53,256 nucleotides of DNA, from positions 1-53,256 of the forward strand of contig NZ_JAKJSQ010000026.1 of NCBI RefSeq assembly GCF_050337105.1. The letters run 5' to 3'. Below are positions 8,090-17,000 of this stretch, in pieces. Source of the stretch: Aliivibrio_A kagoshimensis (GTDB taxonomy: Bacteria > Pseudomonadota > Gammaproteobacteria > Enterobacterales > Vibrionaceae). Numbering within the stretch: position 1 is the first letter of the stretch; every line of letters starts with the position of its first letter. The notes beneath the pieces were generated by a model, which was given only the letters and a program-made list of their open reading frames with translations, made no database searches and was not told the origin of the DNA. The translations under genes were made by a program, and so were the position numbers.

Positions 8090-10015
8090 ATGATTTCAAA
8101 AATATTCTCAGCTTCGGGCGCATTAGGAAAAGTAATCCCAGGATTCCAGCCTCGCCAACCTCAACTCGATATGGCCAACGCGGTACATAACACCATTAAA
8201 AATGGGTCTCAGTTGGTGGTTGAAGCGGGAACAGGAACGGGAAAGACCTTTGCTTATCTTGCCCCCGCTCTGATCAGTGGTAAAAAAATCATAATCAGTA
8301 CCGGTTCAAAAAATCTGCAAGAACAGCTTTTTCACCGAGACCTACCTTTAATGGTGAATGCTTTAGCGTTTACTGGCAGAGTCGCGTTGTTAAAAGGACG
8401 ATCCAACTACCTCTGTCATGATCGCTTAAGTCGACAGATGATTGAGAGTCATGACAGTAACTCAGATCCAACGTTGCTCTCTCAATTGGTTAAAATTCGT
8501 CGCTGGTCCTCATCGACAAAATCTGGCGATTTAGGAGAGTGTGATGCGATTGCCGAAGACAGCCCATTAATTCCAACCGTCACCTCAAGTAATGACAACT
8601 GTTTAGGAAAAGAGTGCCCAAGCTTTGGCGACTGTTTTGTAAATAAAGCGCGAGCGAAAGCCATGGATGCAGATATCGTAGTGGTGAATCATCATCTGTT
8701 CTTAGCAGATATTGCCATTAAAGAGACGGGATTTGGTGAGTTGATCCCTGAGGCGGATGTCTTTATTTTTGATGAAGCGCATCAGCTTCCCGATATCGCC
8801 AGTCACTATTTTGGACAGAGCCTGTCAAGTCGGCAGTTGGTGGACTTAGCCAAAGACATAGAGATTGGCTATCGGACTGAAGCGCGAGATATGCGACAAC
8901 TGCAAAAAATCGCAGACCGCCTCTCTCAATCAGCTATGGATTTACGCATTGTGTTAGGCGATCCTGGTTTTCGCGGTAACTGGCGAGATGCCTTAAAATC
9001 TGAACCGATTAAACGAGAGCTTTTACGTTTGAAAGATGCATTAGAATTGGTGCATGACGTATTAAAAATTGCATTAGGTCGTAGTCAACTGCTTGATACT
9101 GCTTTTGATAGAGCATCGCTATTAAAAGCCCGTTTAGAGAGGGTTTGTGATGTATCAATAACGGGGTACTCTTACTGGTTTGAGTGCACACCACGCCATT
9201 TCACCTTGCACATCACTCCGCTCTCTGTCGCTGAAAAATTCAAAGATCAAATTGAACAGCAGCAAGGAAGCTGGATATTCACTTCTGCGACGTTGGCAGT
9301 ACAAGATGACTTCAGTCACTTCACTCAGCGATTAGGATTGATTCCTGCACAGCAATTTTCTCTGCCCAGCCCTTTTGATTATCAAAATCAAGCGCTATTA
9401 TGCGTACCAAGATTTTTGCCAGAACCTAACAGCGTTGGCATGGACGAGAAACTGGTGGAGATGTTGCTGCCAGTGATTATCAAAAATGGAGGGCGATGCT
9501 TCTTTTTGTGTACCTCGCACCAAATGATGAAAAAGCTCGCCGAGCGTTTTAGAGAACAGTTAGACCTCCCCGTATTGGTTCAAGGCGAAACGTCTAAGCA
9601 AAGATTGTTGGCTGAGTTTATGGAATTGGGTAATGCGCTTTTGGTTGCGACAGGGGCATTCTGGGAGGGGATAGATGTTAGGGGAGACACCTTAAGCTGT
9701 GTTATTATCGATAAATTACCGTTTACTGCTCCCGATGATCCGCTGTTAAAGGCGCGAATTGAAGACTGTCGTCTTAAAGGGGGGGAACCTTTTTCTCAAG
9801 TTCAGATCCCTGATGCGGTGATCACTTTAAAGCAGGGAGTTGGGCGCTTGATCCGTGATCAGAAAGACAAAGGGGTGTTAATTATCTGCGATAACCGTTT
9901 AGTCACCAAACAGTACGGTTCGGTTTTTTTGCATAGCCTTCCTCCTATACCTAGGACACGAGATCTTAGTTTGGTTTCTGATTTCCTAGCGAGTAATGAG
10001 AGCGAAAAAACGTAA
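8090..10015 (+). CDS. yoaA: YoaA, XPD/DinG-family DNA helicase
   Basis: This 641-residue superfamily 2 helicase (E. coli YoaA is 636) acts in repair of damaged or stalled replication forks. In E. coli it associates with the clamp-loader subunit HolC. Visible motifs are Walker A AGTGTGKT at 46-53, DEAH at 228-231, and a Fe-S cluster Cys set at 109, 171, 176 and 182 as in XPD-like enzymes. Near the C-terminus come GAFWEGIDVRGD and QGVGRLIRDQKDKG (motifs V and VI). The closest alternative is DinG, but the length and N-terminal sequence favour YoaA. It lies directly upstream of tsaB, which is a common arrangement. Confidence 0.93.
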   Translation: MISKIFSASGALGKVIPGFQPRQPQLDMANAVHNTIKNGSQLVVEAGTGTGKTFAYLAPALISGKKIIISTGSKNLQEQLFHRDLPLMVNALAFTGRVALLKGRSNYLCHDRLSRQMIESHDSNSDPTLLSQLVKIRRWSSSTKSGDLGECDAIAEDSPLIPTVTSSNDNCLGKECPSFGDCFVNKARAKAMDADIVVVNHHLFLADIAIKETGFGELIPEADVFIFDEAHQLPDIASHYFGQSLSSRQLVDLAKDIEIGYRTEARDMRQLQKIADRLSQSAMDLRIVLGDPGFRGNWRDALKSEPIKRELLRLKDALELVHDVLKIALGRSQLLDTAFDRASLLKARLERVCDVSITGYSYWFECTPRHFTLHITPLSVAEKFKDQIEQQQGSWIFTSATLAVQDDFSHFTQRLGLIPAQQFSLPSPFDYQNQALLCVPRFLPEPNSVGMDEKLVEMLLPVIIKNGGRCFFLCTSHQMMKKLAERFREQLDLPVLVQGETSKQRLLAEFMELGNALLVATGAFWEGIDVRGDTLSCVIIDKLPFTAPDDPLLKARIEDCRLKGGEPFSQVQIPDAVITLKQGVGRLIRDQKDKGVLIICDNRLVTKQYGSVFLHSLPPIPRTRDLSLVSDFLASNESEKT

Positions 10016-10064
10016 CACCTAAATTTATATTCATACAGAAATCTACAATTTGTCCGAGGCTCCA

Positions 10065-10766
10065 ATGTCTGCAACAATTTTAGCTGTTGATACAGCAACT
10101 GAAAACTGCTCTGTTGCCATCGTAATGGATGGTGAAGTGATAACTCGATGTGAGGTTGCTCCACGTGAGCATACCATTAAGATTCTTCCCATGGTTGATC
10201 AAGTATTATCTGAGAGCGGTTTATCTCTTTCTCAACTGGATGCTTTAGCATTTGGACGTGGTCCTGGTAGCTTTACTGGGGTAAGAATTGGCATAGGTAT
10301 CGCTCAAGGTTTAGCGTATGGCGCTGATCTTCCAATGATTGGTGTATCAACACTTGCTGCTATGTCGCAAGCTGGTTATAGGCATCATCAAGCCACACAG
10401 GTAGCTGCGGCAATTGATGCCCGCATGGGAGAAGTATATTGGGGAATGTACCAACGCCAAAGTGATGGTGATTGGGCGCCAAGTTTTGCTGAATGTGTCT
10501 TGCCTCCTGAAGAACTATTAGCTAAAACTAAAGATATAGAGAGTGAATGGCTGACGGTTGGCACTGGATGGGCTGCATACCCAGAAGTGCTCAGTGGATT
10601 AGCATTAACCACCACTGAGAGCGGGGTTTTATATCCTGAAGCTCAAGATATGGCCATGTTAGCTCAGTTTGCGTTTCAACGAAATGAAGCGGTTGAGGCC
10701 GAAAATGCCAGCCCAGTCTATCTACGCGATAAAGTGACGTGGAAAAAACTGCCAGGTAGGGAATAA
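10065..10766 (+). CDS. tsaB: TsaB, tRNA t6A-modification scaffold protein
   Basis: TsaB (YeaZ) binds TsaD and TsaE in the complex that makes N6-threonylcarbamoyladenosine at position 37 of ANN-decoding tRNAs. The protein is 233 residues and opens with the ASKHA fold segment ILAVDTATENCSVAI. GRGPGSFTGVRIGIG follows near residue 65. The ATG at 10065 has GAGG at proper spacing; a TTG at 10050 in frame is a weaker alternative. The gene follows yoaA by about 50 bp and precedes a small conserved gene of unknown role. Confidence 0.95.
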   Translation: MSATILAVDTATENCSVAIVMDGEVITRCEVAPREHTIKILPMVDQVLSESGLSLSQLDALAFGRGPGSFTGVRIGIGIAQGLAYGADLPMIGVSTLAAMSQAGYRHHQATQVAAAIDARMGEVYWGMYQRQSDGDWAPSFAECVLPPEELLAKTKDIESEWLTVGTGWAAYPEVLSGLALTTTESGVLYPEAQDMAMLAQFAFQRNEAVEAENASPVYLRDKVTWKKLPGRE

Positions 10767-10783
10767 GGAATAACGTCGACATT

Positions 10784-11104
10784 ATGGTTTCGATTCAAGG
10801 TATGCCACCGGCGATTACGCCGAACACACAGAGCGTAAAACAGCAAAAATCAGTCGTGCCTATTGCAACTGATAGGCCGCTAAACACTGAAGCGACGAAG
10901 GTCGCTACTGCGGTTGTGCGTGGTATTGAATCTGGAACTCGGCATGATTTAACGTTGAGCGAAAAAGAGCATGCTCAAGCCCATATTCAGTATGATCTGC
11001 CAGAAGGAAAGTCTCGACAAGCTTTAGAACAATACATGAACGTTTTTCATCAAGAGAAAAGAGATGAACTTTCACGACTAATGGGGGTCGATATTTATAC
11101 CTAA
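10784..11104 (+). CDS. Small conserved-looking protein of unknown function
   Basis: A 106-residue hydrophilic protein that I do not recognise as a named family. There is no signal peptide, membrane segment or catalytic motif. The N-terminal 40 residues are rich in Pro, Thr, Gln and Ala and look disordered. The C-terminal half (about 55-106) looks helical and charged (EKEHAQAHIQYDLPEG, then QALEQYMNVFHQEKRDEL). It sits in the same direction 17 bp after tsaB and 51 bp before slp, so it may be co-transcribed. The start at 10784 is the first ATG; an ATG at 10802 is possible. It appears to be a genuine gene because the frame is open and clean, but its function is unknown. Confidence 0.7.
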   Translation: MVSIQGMPPAITPNTQSVKQQKSVVPIATDRPLNTEATKVATAVVRGIESGTRHDLTLSEKEHAQAHIQYDLPEGKSRQALEQYMNVFHQEKRDELSRLMGVDIYT

Positions 11105-11155
11105 TCTCACCCCATGATAAATCAAGTTTATCTCTCTTAAAACAACGAGTTAATT

Positions 11156-11710
11156 ATGAATTACCGCTTATTTATTGTGTTATTGTCGTTTTTTTTATCC
11201 GCCTGCACCTCGCTTCCTGAGGCGTTACAATCCCAGACCCCTGAACCGATGACGACGTTACAACGGTTGGTGAATGATCAAGGTTCTGGTGGCGATGTTC
11301 GGTTAGGTGGTGTGATTGCTCTTGTAGAGAACTTACAAGATAAAACTCGAATCGAAGTCGTTAACCTTCCAATTTCTTCTATTGGGAAACCCAGTATTAG
11401 TACCGAGCCTAAAGGCCGTTTTGTCGCTTACTTTGATGGCTTTGTGGATCCTGTGACCTATTCAGCAGGCCGATTAATTACGGTTATTGGCCACAGTGCC
11501 CCTGATGAAGAGGGGAAAGTCGGAGAGTTTGTTCAACGTTTTCCTGTGATTGTAGGGTACGGACACCAACTATGGAAGGTCGAGGAGCGAGTCATCATTA
11601 ATGATGTAGGCTCTTATCACTCTCCTTGTTATGGACTGTATTGCCGAAGCTTTCGTTCTCACGGTGGTCGCGCAACAGGCAAAATCACTCAAGAAGTCAC
11701 AGCACAATGA
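11156..11710 (+). CDS. slp: Slp-family outer membrane lipoprotein
   Basis: The 184-residue protein starts with a lipoprotein signal (RLFIVLLSFFLSAC) whose lipobox LSAC puts the lipidated Cys at residue 17. It belongs to the Slp/YeaY family: LQRLVNDQGSGGDVRLGGVI and RFVAYFDGFVDP. In E. coli Slp is a starvation- and acid-inducible outer membrane lipoprotein of unclear role. The reading frame ends in ATGA shared with the downstream hydrolase start, so the two are coupled. Which paralogue (Slp or YeaY) it matches best cannot be settled by eye. Confidence 0.87.
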   Translation: MNYRLFIVLLSFFLSACTSLPEALQSQTPEPMTTLQRLVNDQGSGGDVRLGGVIALVENLQDKTRIEVVNLPISSIGKPSISTEPKGRFVAYFDGFVDPVTYSAGRLITVIGHSAPDEEGKVGEFVQRFPVIVGYGHQLWKVEERVIINDVGSYHSPCYGLYCRSFRSHGGRATGKITQEVTAQ

Positions 11711-12567
11711 TAACCGAATCGACGATGGCTCTTGATGGTGGAGAGGTTGCAATGCGCACCATTGGCAGACCTGATTCAGAATATACATTACTGCTTTTAC
11801 ATGGCTGGCAGGACAATTGTGCCACCTTTGAAACCACCATGAATGCTCTGTTTGAATTAAGTGATAATCACTATTGTGTTAGCTTTGATTGGGCTGGGCA
11901 TGGGTTATCGACTTTTAGAGGGGCTAATAACTTTTACCATTTTGTGGATTATGTTGACCTGTTACATCAGATAATTGCTCGGTTACCGAGTCGAAAATTG
12001 GTCATTATTGGGCACTCTTTAGGGGCGTTGGTGGCAAGCTGTTACTGTGCCGCTTTTCCTGAAAAAGTCACTGCATTATTAATGATCGAAGGGCTAGGGC
12101 CATTAAGTGAGCCGAGCACAACGGCTTCTAAACGATTAAGGGATGGAGTATTAAGTCGTAGTCGAGTCAGGCTAAAACCCTCTAGAGCACTTAAAAACAG
12201 AAAAGAAGCTCTGTTTTTAAGAAGCCAAGTCAACCACCTCCCTGAAACGTTATTACAACCTATAGTTGACCGAGGAACCTATTTTGATGGTGAGACGATA
12301 CGTTGGAGCCATGACCCTAAATTAAAATGCGACTCGCTTTATCGGATGTCTGAGGCTCATGCTTTAGACATTGTTAGTCATATAGAGTGCCCTGTGTTAG
12401 CTATTTTGGGTGAAAAAGGGTACTCAAGACTAAAGAGTATGCAGACGAGAATTAATCATTTTAAAAATNTAAGTGTTGAAACGATGCCGGGTGGACATCA
12501 TTGCCACTTGGAAAACCCTAAGCTTACCGCTATGCGTATTGTTGAGTATGTAAATTCTGTTAACTAA
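11707..12567 (+). CDS. Alpha/beta-hydrolase fold protein
   Basis: A 286-residue alpha/beta hydrolase with the nucleophile elbow GHSLG (IIGHSLGALVASC), the oxyanion region LLLHGWQDNCATF and a late His in MPGGHHCHLENP. Substrate is unknown; MhpC/YheT-like esterases and lipases share these features. The ATG at 11707 overlaps the slp stop (ATGA); a second ATG at 11725 is possible. One codon contains the ambiguous base at 12469, so one residue is undetermined, but the frame is intact. Neighbours slp upstream and fadD downstream hint at envelope or lipid metabolism, which is only inference. Confidence 0.85.
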   Translation: MITESTMALDGGEVAMRTIGRPDSEYTLLLLHGWQDNCATFETTMNALFELSDNHYCVSFDWAGHGLSTFRGANNFYHFVDYVDLLHQIIARLPSRKLVIIGHSLGALVASCYCAAFPEKVTALLMIEGLGPLSEPSTTASKRLRDGVLSRSRVRLKPSRALKNRKEALFLRSQVNHLPETLLQPIVDRGTYFDGETIRWSHDPKLKCDSLYRMSEAHALDIVSHIECPVLAILGEKGYSRLKSMQTRINHFKNXSVETMPGGHHCHLENPKLTAMRIVEYVNSVN

Positions 12568-12630
12568 CCATTAACATCGTATGGCGTACAGAGTTAAATT
12601 TTATATTTGACCATAATTATGAGTCNCTTA

Positions 12631-12647
12631 TACTCTAATTTAGAGTA
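12631..12647. promoter_or_regulatory. 17-bp palindrome upstream of fadD
   Basis: TACTCTAA-T-TTAGAGTA is a perfect palindrome with a single central base, ending 64 bp before the fadD start. It does not resemble the FadR consensus. It may be an operator or simply AT-rich symmetry. An ambiguous base lies nearby at 12626. Confidence 0.4.
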
Positions 12648-12711
12648 ACTACTCAGCTTGTGATTATGACCGTTAATAGAATAATAAATAGATAAATATA
12701 GGAGAAACAGC

Positions 12712-14388
12712 GTGGAAAAAATGTGGCTTTCGCGTTATCCGCAGGATGTACCAGCAGAGATCAACCCAGACGTATATCAATCGCTGTTAGAAATGTTTGA
12801 AACTTCGGTTCATAAATTTGCCGATCAACCCGCCTATAACAATATGGGTACGGTGATGACTTTCCGTAAATTGGAAGAGCGCAGTCGAGCGTTTGCTGCC
12901 TATTTACAAAATGAATTGAAGCTGAAAAAAGGCGACCGTGTCGCATTAATGATGCCTAATCTACTTCAATACCCAATCGCCCTATTTGGCATTCTGCGTG
13001 CTGGTCTAGTGGTTGTGAATGTTAACCCTCTCTATACCCCGCGTGAATTAGAGCATCAGTTGATTGATTCTGGCGCTAAAACCATCGTGATCGTCTCCAA
13101 TTTTGCTCACACTTTAGAAGCGGTGGTTGAAAAGACCGAGATTAAAAATGTCATTCTCACTAATTTAGGTGATCAGCTACCTAGAGCCAAAGGGACTCTG
13201 GTTAACTTTGTGGTGAAATATGTAAAGCGAATGGTGCCTAAGTACCATCTTCCTGGTGCAATTTCGATGCGAAAAGCACTGCAACGTGGCCGAAGAATGC
13301 AGTACATCAAACCTTTTATGAAAGGGGGAGATATTGCCTTCTTACAATACACTGGTGGTACGACAGGAGTAGCAAAAGGGGCGATTCTGACTCACCGCAA
13401 CATGTTGGCCAATTTACTGCAAGCGAAAGGGGCTTATGGCCCGGTATTGGTTGAAGGACGAGAAATCGTGATCACCGCATTGCCGCTGTATCATGTTTTT
13501 GCGCTAACCGTGAATTGCCTGCTGTTTATTGAGATTGGTGGACTCAATGTGTTGATCACCAACCCTAGAGATATCCCAGCGTTTGTTAAAGAGCTGAAAA
13601 ATCACGTATTCACTACGATTACCGGAGTGAATACGCTGTTTAATGCACTATTAAATAATGAAGATTTTCATGAGCTTAATTTTGAGAATCTTCACTTGTC
13701 CGTTGGCGGAGGCATGGCTGTACAGCGCTCGGTTGCGGAGAAGTGGAAAAAAGTAACCGGAAATCATCTATTAGAGGGTTACGGGTTAACAGAGAGTTCA
13801 CCATTAGTCGCTGCTTACCCTTATGATTTAGAACAGTATAACGGGTCAATTGGTCTTCCTGTTCCTTCTACTGATATTAGAATCGTAGACGAAGAGGGCC
13901 AGGTGTTAGCACAAGATCAGATTGGTGAGTTACAAGTGAAAGGGCCTCAGGTCATGAGTGGCTATTGGAATCGGAAAGGGGCGACGAGAGATATTCTTAC
14001 TGACGATGGTTGGTTATCAACCGGTGATATTGTGAAGTTTGATGACCAGGGCTTTTTGCACATCGTTGATCGTAAAAAAGATATGATCATTGTGTCTGGT
14101 TTTAATGTCTACCCAAATGAGATTGAAGATGTTGTCGCGTTGCACGATAAGGTTCTTGAGGTTGCTGCAGTAGGGCAACCGAATGATGCGACTGGAGAAG
14201 CGGTGCGAATTTGTGTGGTGAAGCGGGATGATTCGTTAACCAAAGATGAGTTAATCGCTCACTGTCGATCGCATTTGACCGCTTACAAAATTCCACGTGT
14301 GGTCGAATTTAGAGATGAGCTACCCAAAACCAATGTCGGCAAGATATTACGCCGAGTCTTAAGAGATGAGCATCAAGTTAAATCGTAA
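12712..14388 (+). CDS. fadD: Long-chain acyl-CoA synthetase FadD
   Basis: FadD activates imported long-chain fatty acids to acyl-CoA at the inner membrane, the entry step to beta-oxidation. The 558-residue ANL-family enzyme has the P-loop-like motif YTGGTTGVAKGAILTHRN (about residue 213), GYGLTES and the adenylation block GWLSTGDI with DRKKDMIIVSGFNVYP. A C-terminal Lys lies in KTNVGKILRR. The start is GTG at 12712 with AGGAGA six bases upstream; an ATG three codons later is less well placed. A 17-bp palindrome lies upstream. The gene is monocistronic and ends at a clear terminator. Confidence 0.97.
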   Translation: MEKMWLSRYPQDVPAEINPDVYQSLLEMFETSVHKFADQPAYNNMGTVMTFRKLEERSRAFAAYLQNELKLKKGDRVALMMPNLLQYPIALFGILRAGLVVVNVNPLYTPRELEHQLIDSGAKTIVIVSNFAHTLEAVVEKTEIKNVILTNLGDQLPRAKGTLVNFVVKYVKRMVPKYHLPGAISMRKALQRGRRMQYIKPFMKGGDIAFLQYTGGTTGVAKGAILTHRNMLANLLQAKGAYGPVLVEGREIVITALPLYHVFALTVNCLLFIEIGGLNVLITNPRDIPAFVKELKNHVFTTITGVNTLFNALLNNEDFHELNFENLHLSVGGGMAVQRSVAEKWKKVTGNHLLEGYGLTESSPLVAAYPYDLEQYNGSIGLPVPSTDIRIVDEEGQVLAQDQIGELQVKGPQVMSGYWNRKGATRDILTDDGWLSTGDIVKFDDQGFLHIVDRKKDMIIVSGFNVYPNEIEDVVALHDKVLEVAAVGQPNDATGEAVRICVVKRDDSLTKDELIAHCRSHLTAYKIPRVVEFRDELPKTNVGKILRRVLRDEHQVKS

Positions 14389-14395
14389 TGTTGTT

Positions 14396-14424
14396 AGGCT
14401 AGCCACTGTGCTAGCCTCTTTTTT
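14396..14424 (+). terminator. Rho-independent terminator of fadD
   Basis: AGGCTAGC (14396-14403) and GCTAGCCT (14410-14417) form a perfect 8-bp stem with a 6-nt loop, followed by a T-rich tail. Confidence 0.9.
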
Positions 14425-14473
14425 ACTCTAGTGTTAACATTATGCTTACGATATTCACTGATAAAGGTATTTT

Positions 14474-14692
14474 ATGGACCCATCAGAGTTTAAGAGTACG
14501 GGATCAAAAGCACCCAGTATTTGGAGTGTTTTGCAAAGTGTTGCTGCTGCGATGTTTGGTGTTCAAACGGAAAAGAAGCGTCAACAAGATTTCAATGCGG
14601 GCCACTTTAAGTACTATGTCGTCGTAGGCGTTCTAATGGCTGCACTATTGGTGTTCACCCTTATCTCTATCGTGAATATTGTTCTGTCTTAG
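14474..14692 (+). CDS. DUF2970 family small membrane protein
   Basis: This 72-residue protein matches the DUF2970 pattern: a soluble N-terminus with SIWSVLQSVAAAMFGVQ, a basic stretch (EKKRQQDF) and one C-terminal membrane helix (about residues 48-70). The role is unknown. It has its own AAGG ribosome binding site and lies 39 bp before rnd, so it may share a transcript with rnd. Family assignment is by remembered pattern. Confidence 0.8.
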   Translation: MDPSEFKSTGSKAPSIWSVLQSVAAAMFGVQTEKKRQQDFNAGHFKYYVVVGVLMAALLVFTLISIVNIVLS

Positions 14693-14731
14693 CTACACAC
14701 TCCGTAGCGCATATACATAGAGAAAATTAAT

Positions 14732-15850
14732 TTGAATTTTGAAATCATTACCGATCATAACCGACTGTTAGAAGTGTGTGCGATCGTCAGTAAAAAAAGT
14801 TACCTAATGGTCGATACTGAATTTGTACGTACTCGTACTTTGTACCCTAAGTTGGGGTTGATTCAAATTTATGATGGTGAAATTCTGGCTCTGATTGATC
14901 CGATTGAGATCGATGATATGTCCCCTTTCTGGCAGGTATTAAAAGATCCTGACGTAACAAAAGTGCTGCACGCCTGTGGTGAAGACTTAGAAGTATTTCA
15001 GCACTATGCCGGCTGTATGCCGTCGCCGATGCTAGATACTCAAATCATGGCCTCTTTTTTGGGCTATGGCATGTCAGCAGGATTTGCCAGTTTGGTAAAA
15101 GACTTTCTCGATGTTGAGCTCGATAAAGGTGAATCACGCACAGACTGGTTAGCCAGACCATTAACCAGCAAACAACAAGATTATGCCGCAGCAGATGTTT
15201 ATTACTTACTCCCTATGTTTGAGCTAATAAAGCAGCAGGTCATTGATGCTGGCTGGTGGAGCGCGGTGGAGCAAGAGACGACACTGATTATGTCTAAAAG
15301 GCAGAGTGTGAAAAATCCAGATAAGGCCTATTTAGACATAAAAAATGCGTGGCAGCTTCAACCGAATCAGCTTGCGCAGTTACGAATATTGGCTAAATGG
15401 CGTTTAGAAGAGGCGAGAAAGCGAGATTTAGCTTTGAATTTTGTCGTGAAAGAACTCTCACTTTGGAAAATGGCTCGTTATGATATTCGTAGTAAAGATC
15501 AAATGCTTAAAGAAGAGTTTGACTTTAGAGAGGTGCAGAGACACGGTAATAAATTGATGAATCTTATGCTGGAAGCTGATCAAGTAAATCAAAGTGATTA
15601 TCCTGATAAAATTAGTCGATTAGTCGATTTCCCTCAATATAAACAGATATTCAAACAGCTAAAAGATCAGGTGAAAGTGGTCTCTGAAGAGTGCGGGTTA
15701 GCCACTGAGTTTCTCGCTTCCAAGAAACAGTTGAATCAATTTCTTTCATCACAATGGAAACACCCTGAAGGTACAAGTGGTACACCAGATGTTCTGTCAG
15801 GATGGCGTAAAGCGTTGCTGCAACAAAAATTGTCAGCCGTCATCGAATAA
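14732..15850 (+). CDS. rnd: Ribonuclease D
   Basis: RNase D is a 3'-5' exonuclease that trims tRNA and other stable RNA precursors. The 372-residue protein carries the DEDDy catalytic set at D28, E30, D85, Y151 and D155, matching the E. coli numbering. An HRDC domain follows from about residue 210 (PNQLAQLRILAKWR). The start codon is TTG at 14732. E. coli rnd also uses UUG, so the rare start appears conserved and probably limits expression. A perfect 15-bp terminator hairpin follows. Confidence 0.96.
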   Translation: MNFEIITDHNRLLEVCAIVSKKSYLMVDTEFVRTRTLYPKLGLIQIYDGEILALIDPIEIDDMSPFWQVLKDPDVTKVLHACGEDLEVFQHYAGCMPSPMLDTQIMASFLGYGMSAGFASLVKDFLDVELDKGESRTDWLARPLTSKQQDYAAADVYYLLPMFELIKQQVIDAGWWSAVEQETTLIMSKRQSVKNPDKAYLDIKNAWQLQPNQLAQLRILAKWRLEEARKRDLALNFVVKELSLWKMARYDIRSKDQMLKEEFDFREVQRHGNKLMNLMLEADQVNQSDYPDKISRLVDFPQYKQIFKQLKDQVKVVSEECGLATEFLASKKQLNQFLSSQWKHPEGTSGTPDVLSGWRKALLQQKLSAVIE

Positions 15851-15860
15851 GTCATGCTAA

Positions 15861-15894
15861 TAAAAATAGCCAGCGAATACGCTGGCTATTTTTA
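15861..15894. terminator. Bidirectional terminator between rnd and minE
   Basis: A perfect 15-bp stem (15861-15875 with 15880-15894) has a 4-nt AATA loop and A/T tracts on both sides. It serves the convergent rnd and minCDE transcripts. Confidence 0.94.
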
Positions 15895-15900
15895 TGCGGT

Positions 15901-16164
15901 CTATCGGTGACTCTCTTCATCGGGGAGGGTGACATTCAACTCTAATACAGAGATATCCTCCTCGGTCTGTTCAAAAGCAACAGTGACATGGTCAGGATTC
16001 ACATTTACGTATTTACTGATCACCTTTAAAATATCCTCTTTAAGTTGAGGAAGATAGGTGGGAGCAGGGCCTTTTCGACGCTCAGCCACAATGATCTGTA
16101 AACGCTCTTTTGCAATATTGGCAGTGACTTTTTTCTTTGATCTGAAAAATTCAAGTAGAGCCAT
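15901..16164 (-). CDS. minE: MinE, topological specificity factor
   Basis: MinE stimulates MinD ATPase and drives pole-to-pole oscillation that keeps the division inhibitor off midcell. The 87-residue protein has the membrane-targeting start MALLEFFRSKK and the MinD-contacting segment TANIAKERLQIIVAERR (about 14-30). The C-terminal dimerisation part follows. Its ATG shares one base with the minD stop (TAATG), so it is translationally coupled as the last gene of minCDE. Confidence 0.97.
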   Translation of the reverse strand: MALLEFFRSKKKVTANIAKERLQIIVAERRKGPAPTYLPQLKEDILKVISKYVNVNPDHVTVAFEQTEEDISVLELNVTLPDEESHR

Positions 16165-16979
16165 TATTTACCTCCAAAAATGCGTTTGAATAGACTTTTT
16201 TTCTCTTCTTCTAAAAACTTAAAGGGAACGTCGTCACCAAGAAGTCTAGCAACCGCATCCTTATAAGCAATAGCAGCATCGGTTTCACTATCAAAAATGA
16301 CTGGAACCCCTTTATTCGATGCATTAAGGACAGATTGGCTCTCTGGGATAACCCCAAGAAGAGGAATATTTAAGATCTCTTCAACATCTTGAACACTTAG
16401 CATTTCACCCAGATTTACTCTCTCGGGGGAATAACGGGTAAGCAGTAAGTGCTGTTTTACGGGTTCAAGGTTATTTTCGGCGCGGTAAGACTTGGCATCT
16501 AAAATACCCAGTATTCGGTCAGAATCTCGTACTGAGGAGACCTCAGGGTTGGTTGTTACAATAGCTTCATCTGCGAAGTAGAGTGCCATGAATGCACCTA
16601 GCTCAATGCCAGCTGGAGAGTCACAAATAATAAACTCAAAGCCCATCTCATTAAGATCAGCCAACACTTTTTGCACGCCCTCTTTGGTGAGAGCGTCTTT
16701 ATCACGCGTCTGAGAAGCGGGAAGAATGTGTAAATTACTCACACGTTTGTCTTTGATAAGCGCTTGGTTCAGCGACGCTTCTTGGTTAATGACGTTGACG
16801 AAGTCATAAACCACTCTGCGTTCACAGCCCATAATCAGATCAAGGTTTCTAAGACCAATATCAAAATCAATAACAACGGTTTTTTTTCCTGCTAGCGCAA
16901 GCCCTGAAGCAATTGCTGAGCTTGAGGTGGTTTTGCCCACTCCACCTTTACCTGAGGTAACCACGATAATACGTGCCAT
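16164..16979 (-). CDS. minD: MinD, septum-site ATPase
   Basis: MinD is a membrane-associated ATPase that recruits MinC and is cycled by MinE. The 271-residue protein has the deviant Walker A KGGVGKTT (11-18), switch motif DSPAGIE near 119 and the C-terminal amphipathic membrane anchor EKKSLFKRIFGGK. It lies 21 bp after minC and overlaps minE by one base. Confidence 0.98.
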   Translation of the reverse strand: MARIIVVTSGKGGVGKTTSSSAIASGLALAGKKTVVIDFDIGLRNLDLIMGCERRVVYDFVNVINQEASLNQALIKDKRVSNLHILPASQTRDKDALTKEGVQKVLADLNEMGFEFIICDSPAGIELGAFMALYFADEAIVTTNPEVSSVRDSDRILGILDAKSYRAENNLEPVKQHLLLTRYSPERVNLGEMLSVQDVEEILNIPLLGVIPESQSVLNASNKGVPVIFDSETDAAIAYKDAVARLLGDDVPFKFLEEEKKSLFKRIFGGK

Positions 16980-17000
16980 CTCTTAAATTCCTTATAATAA

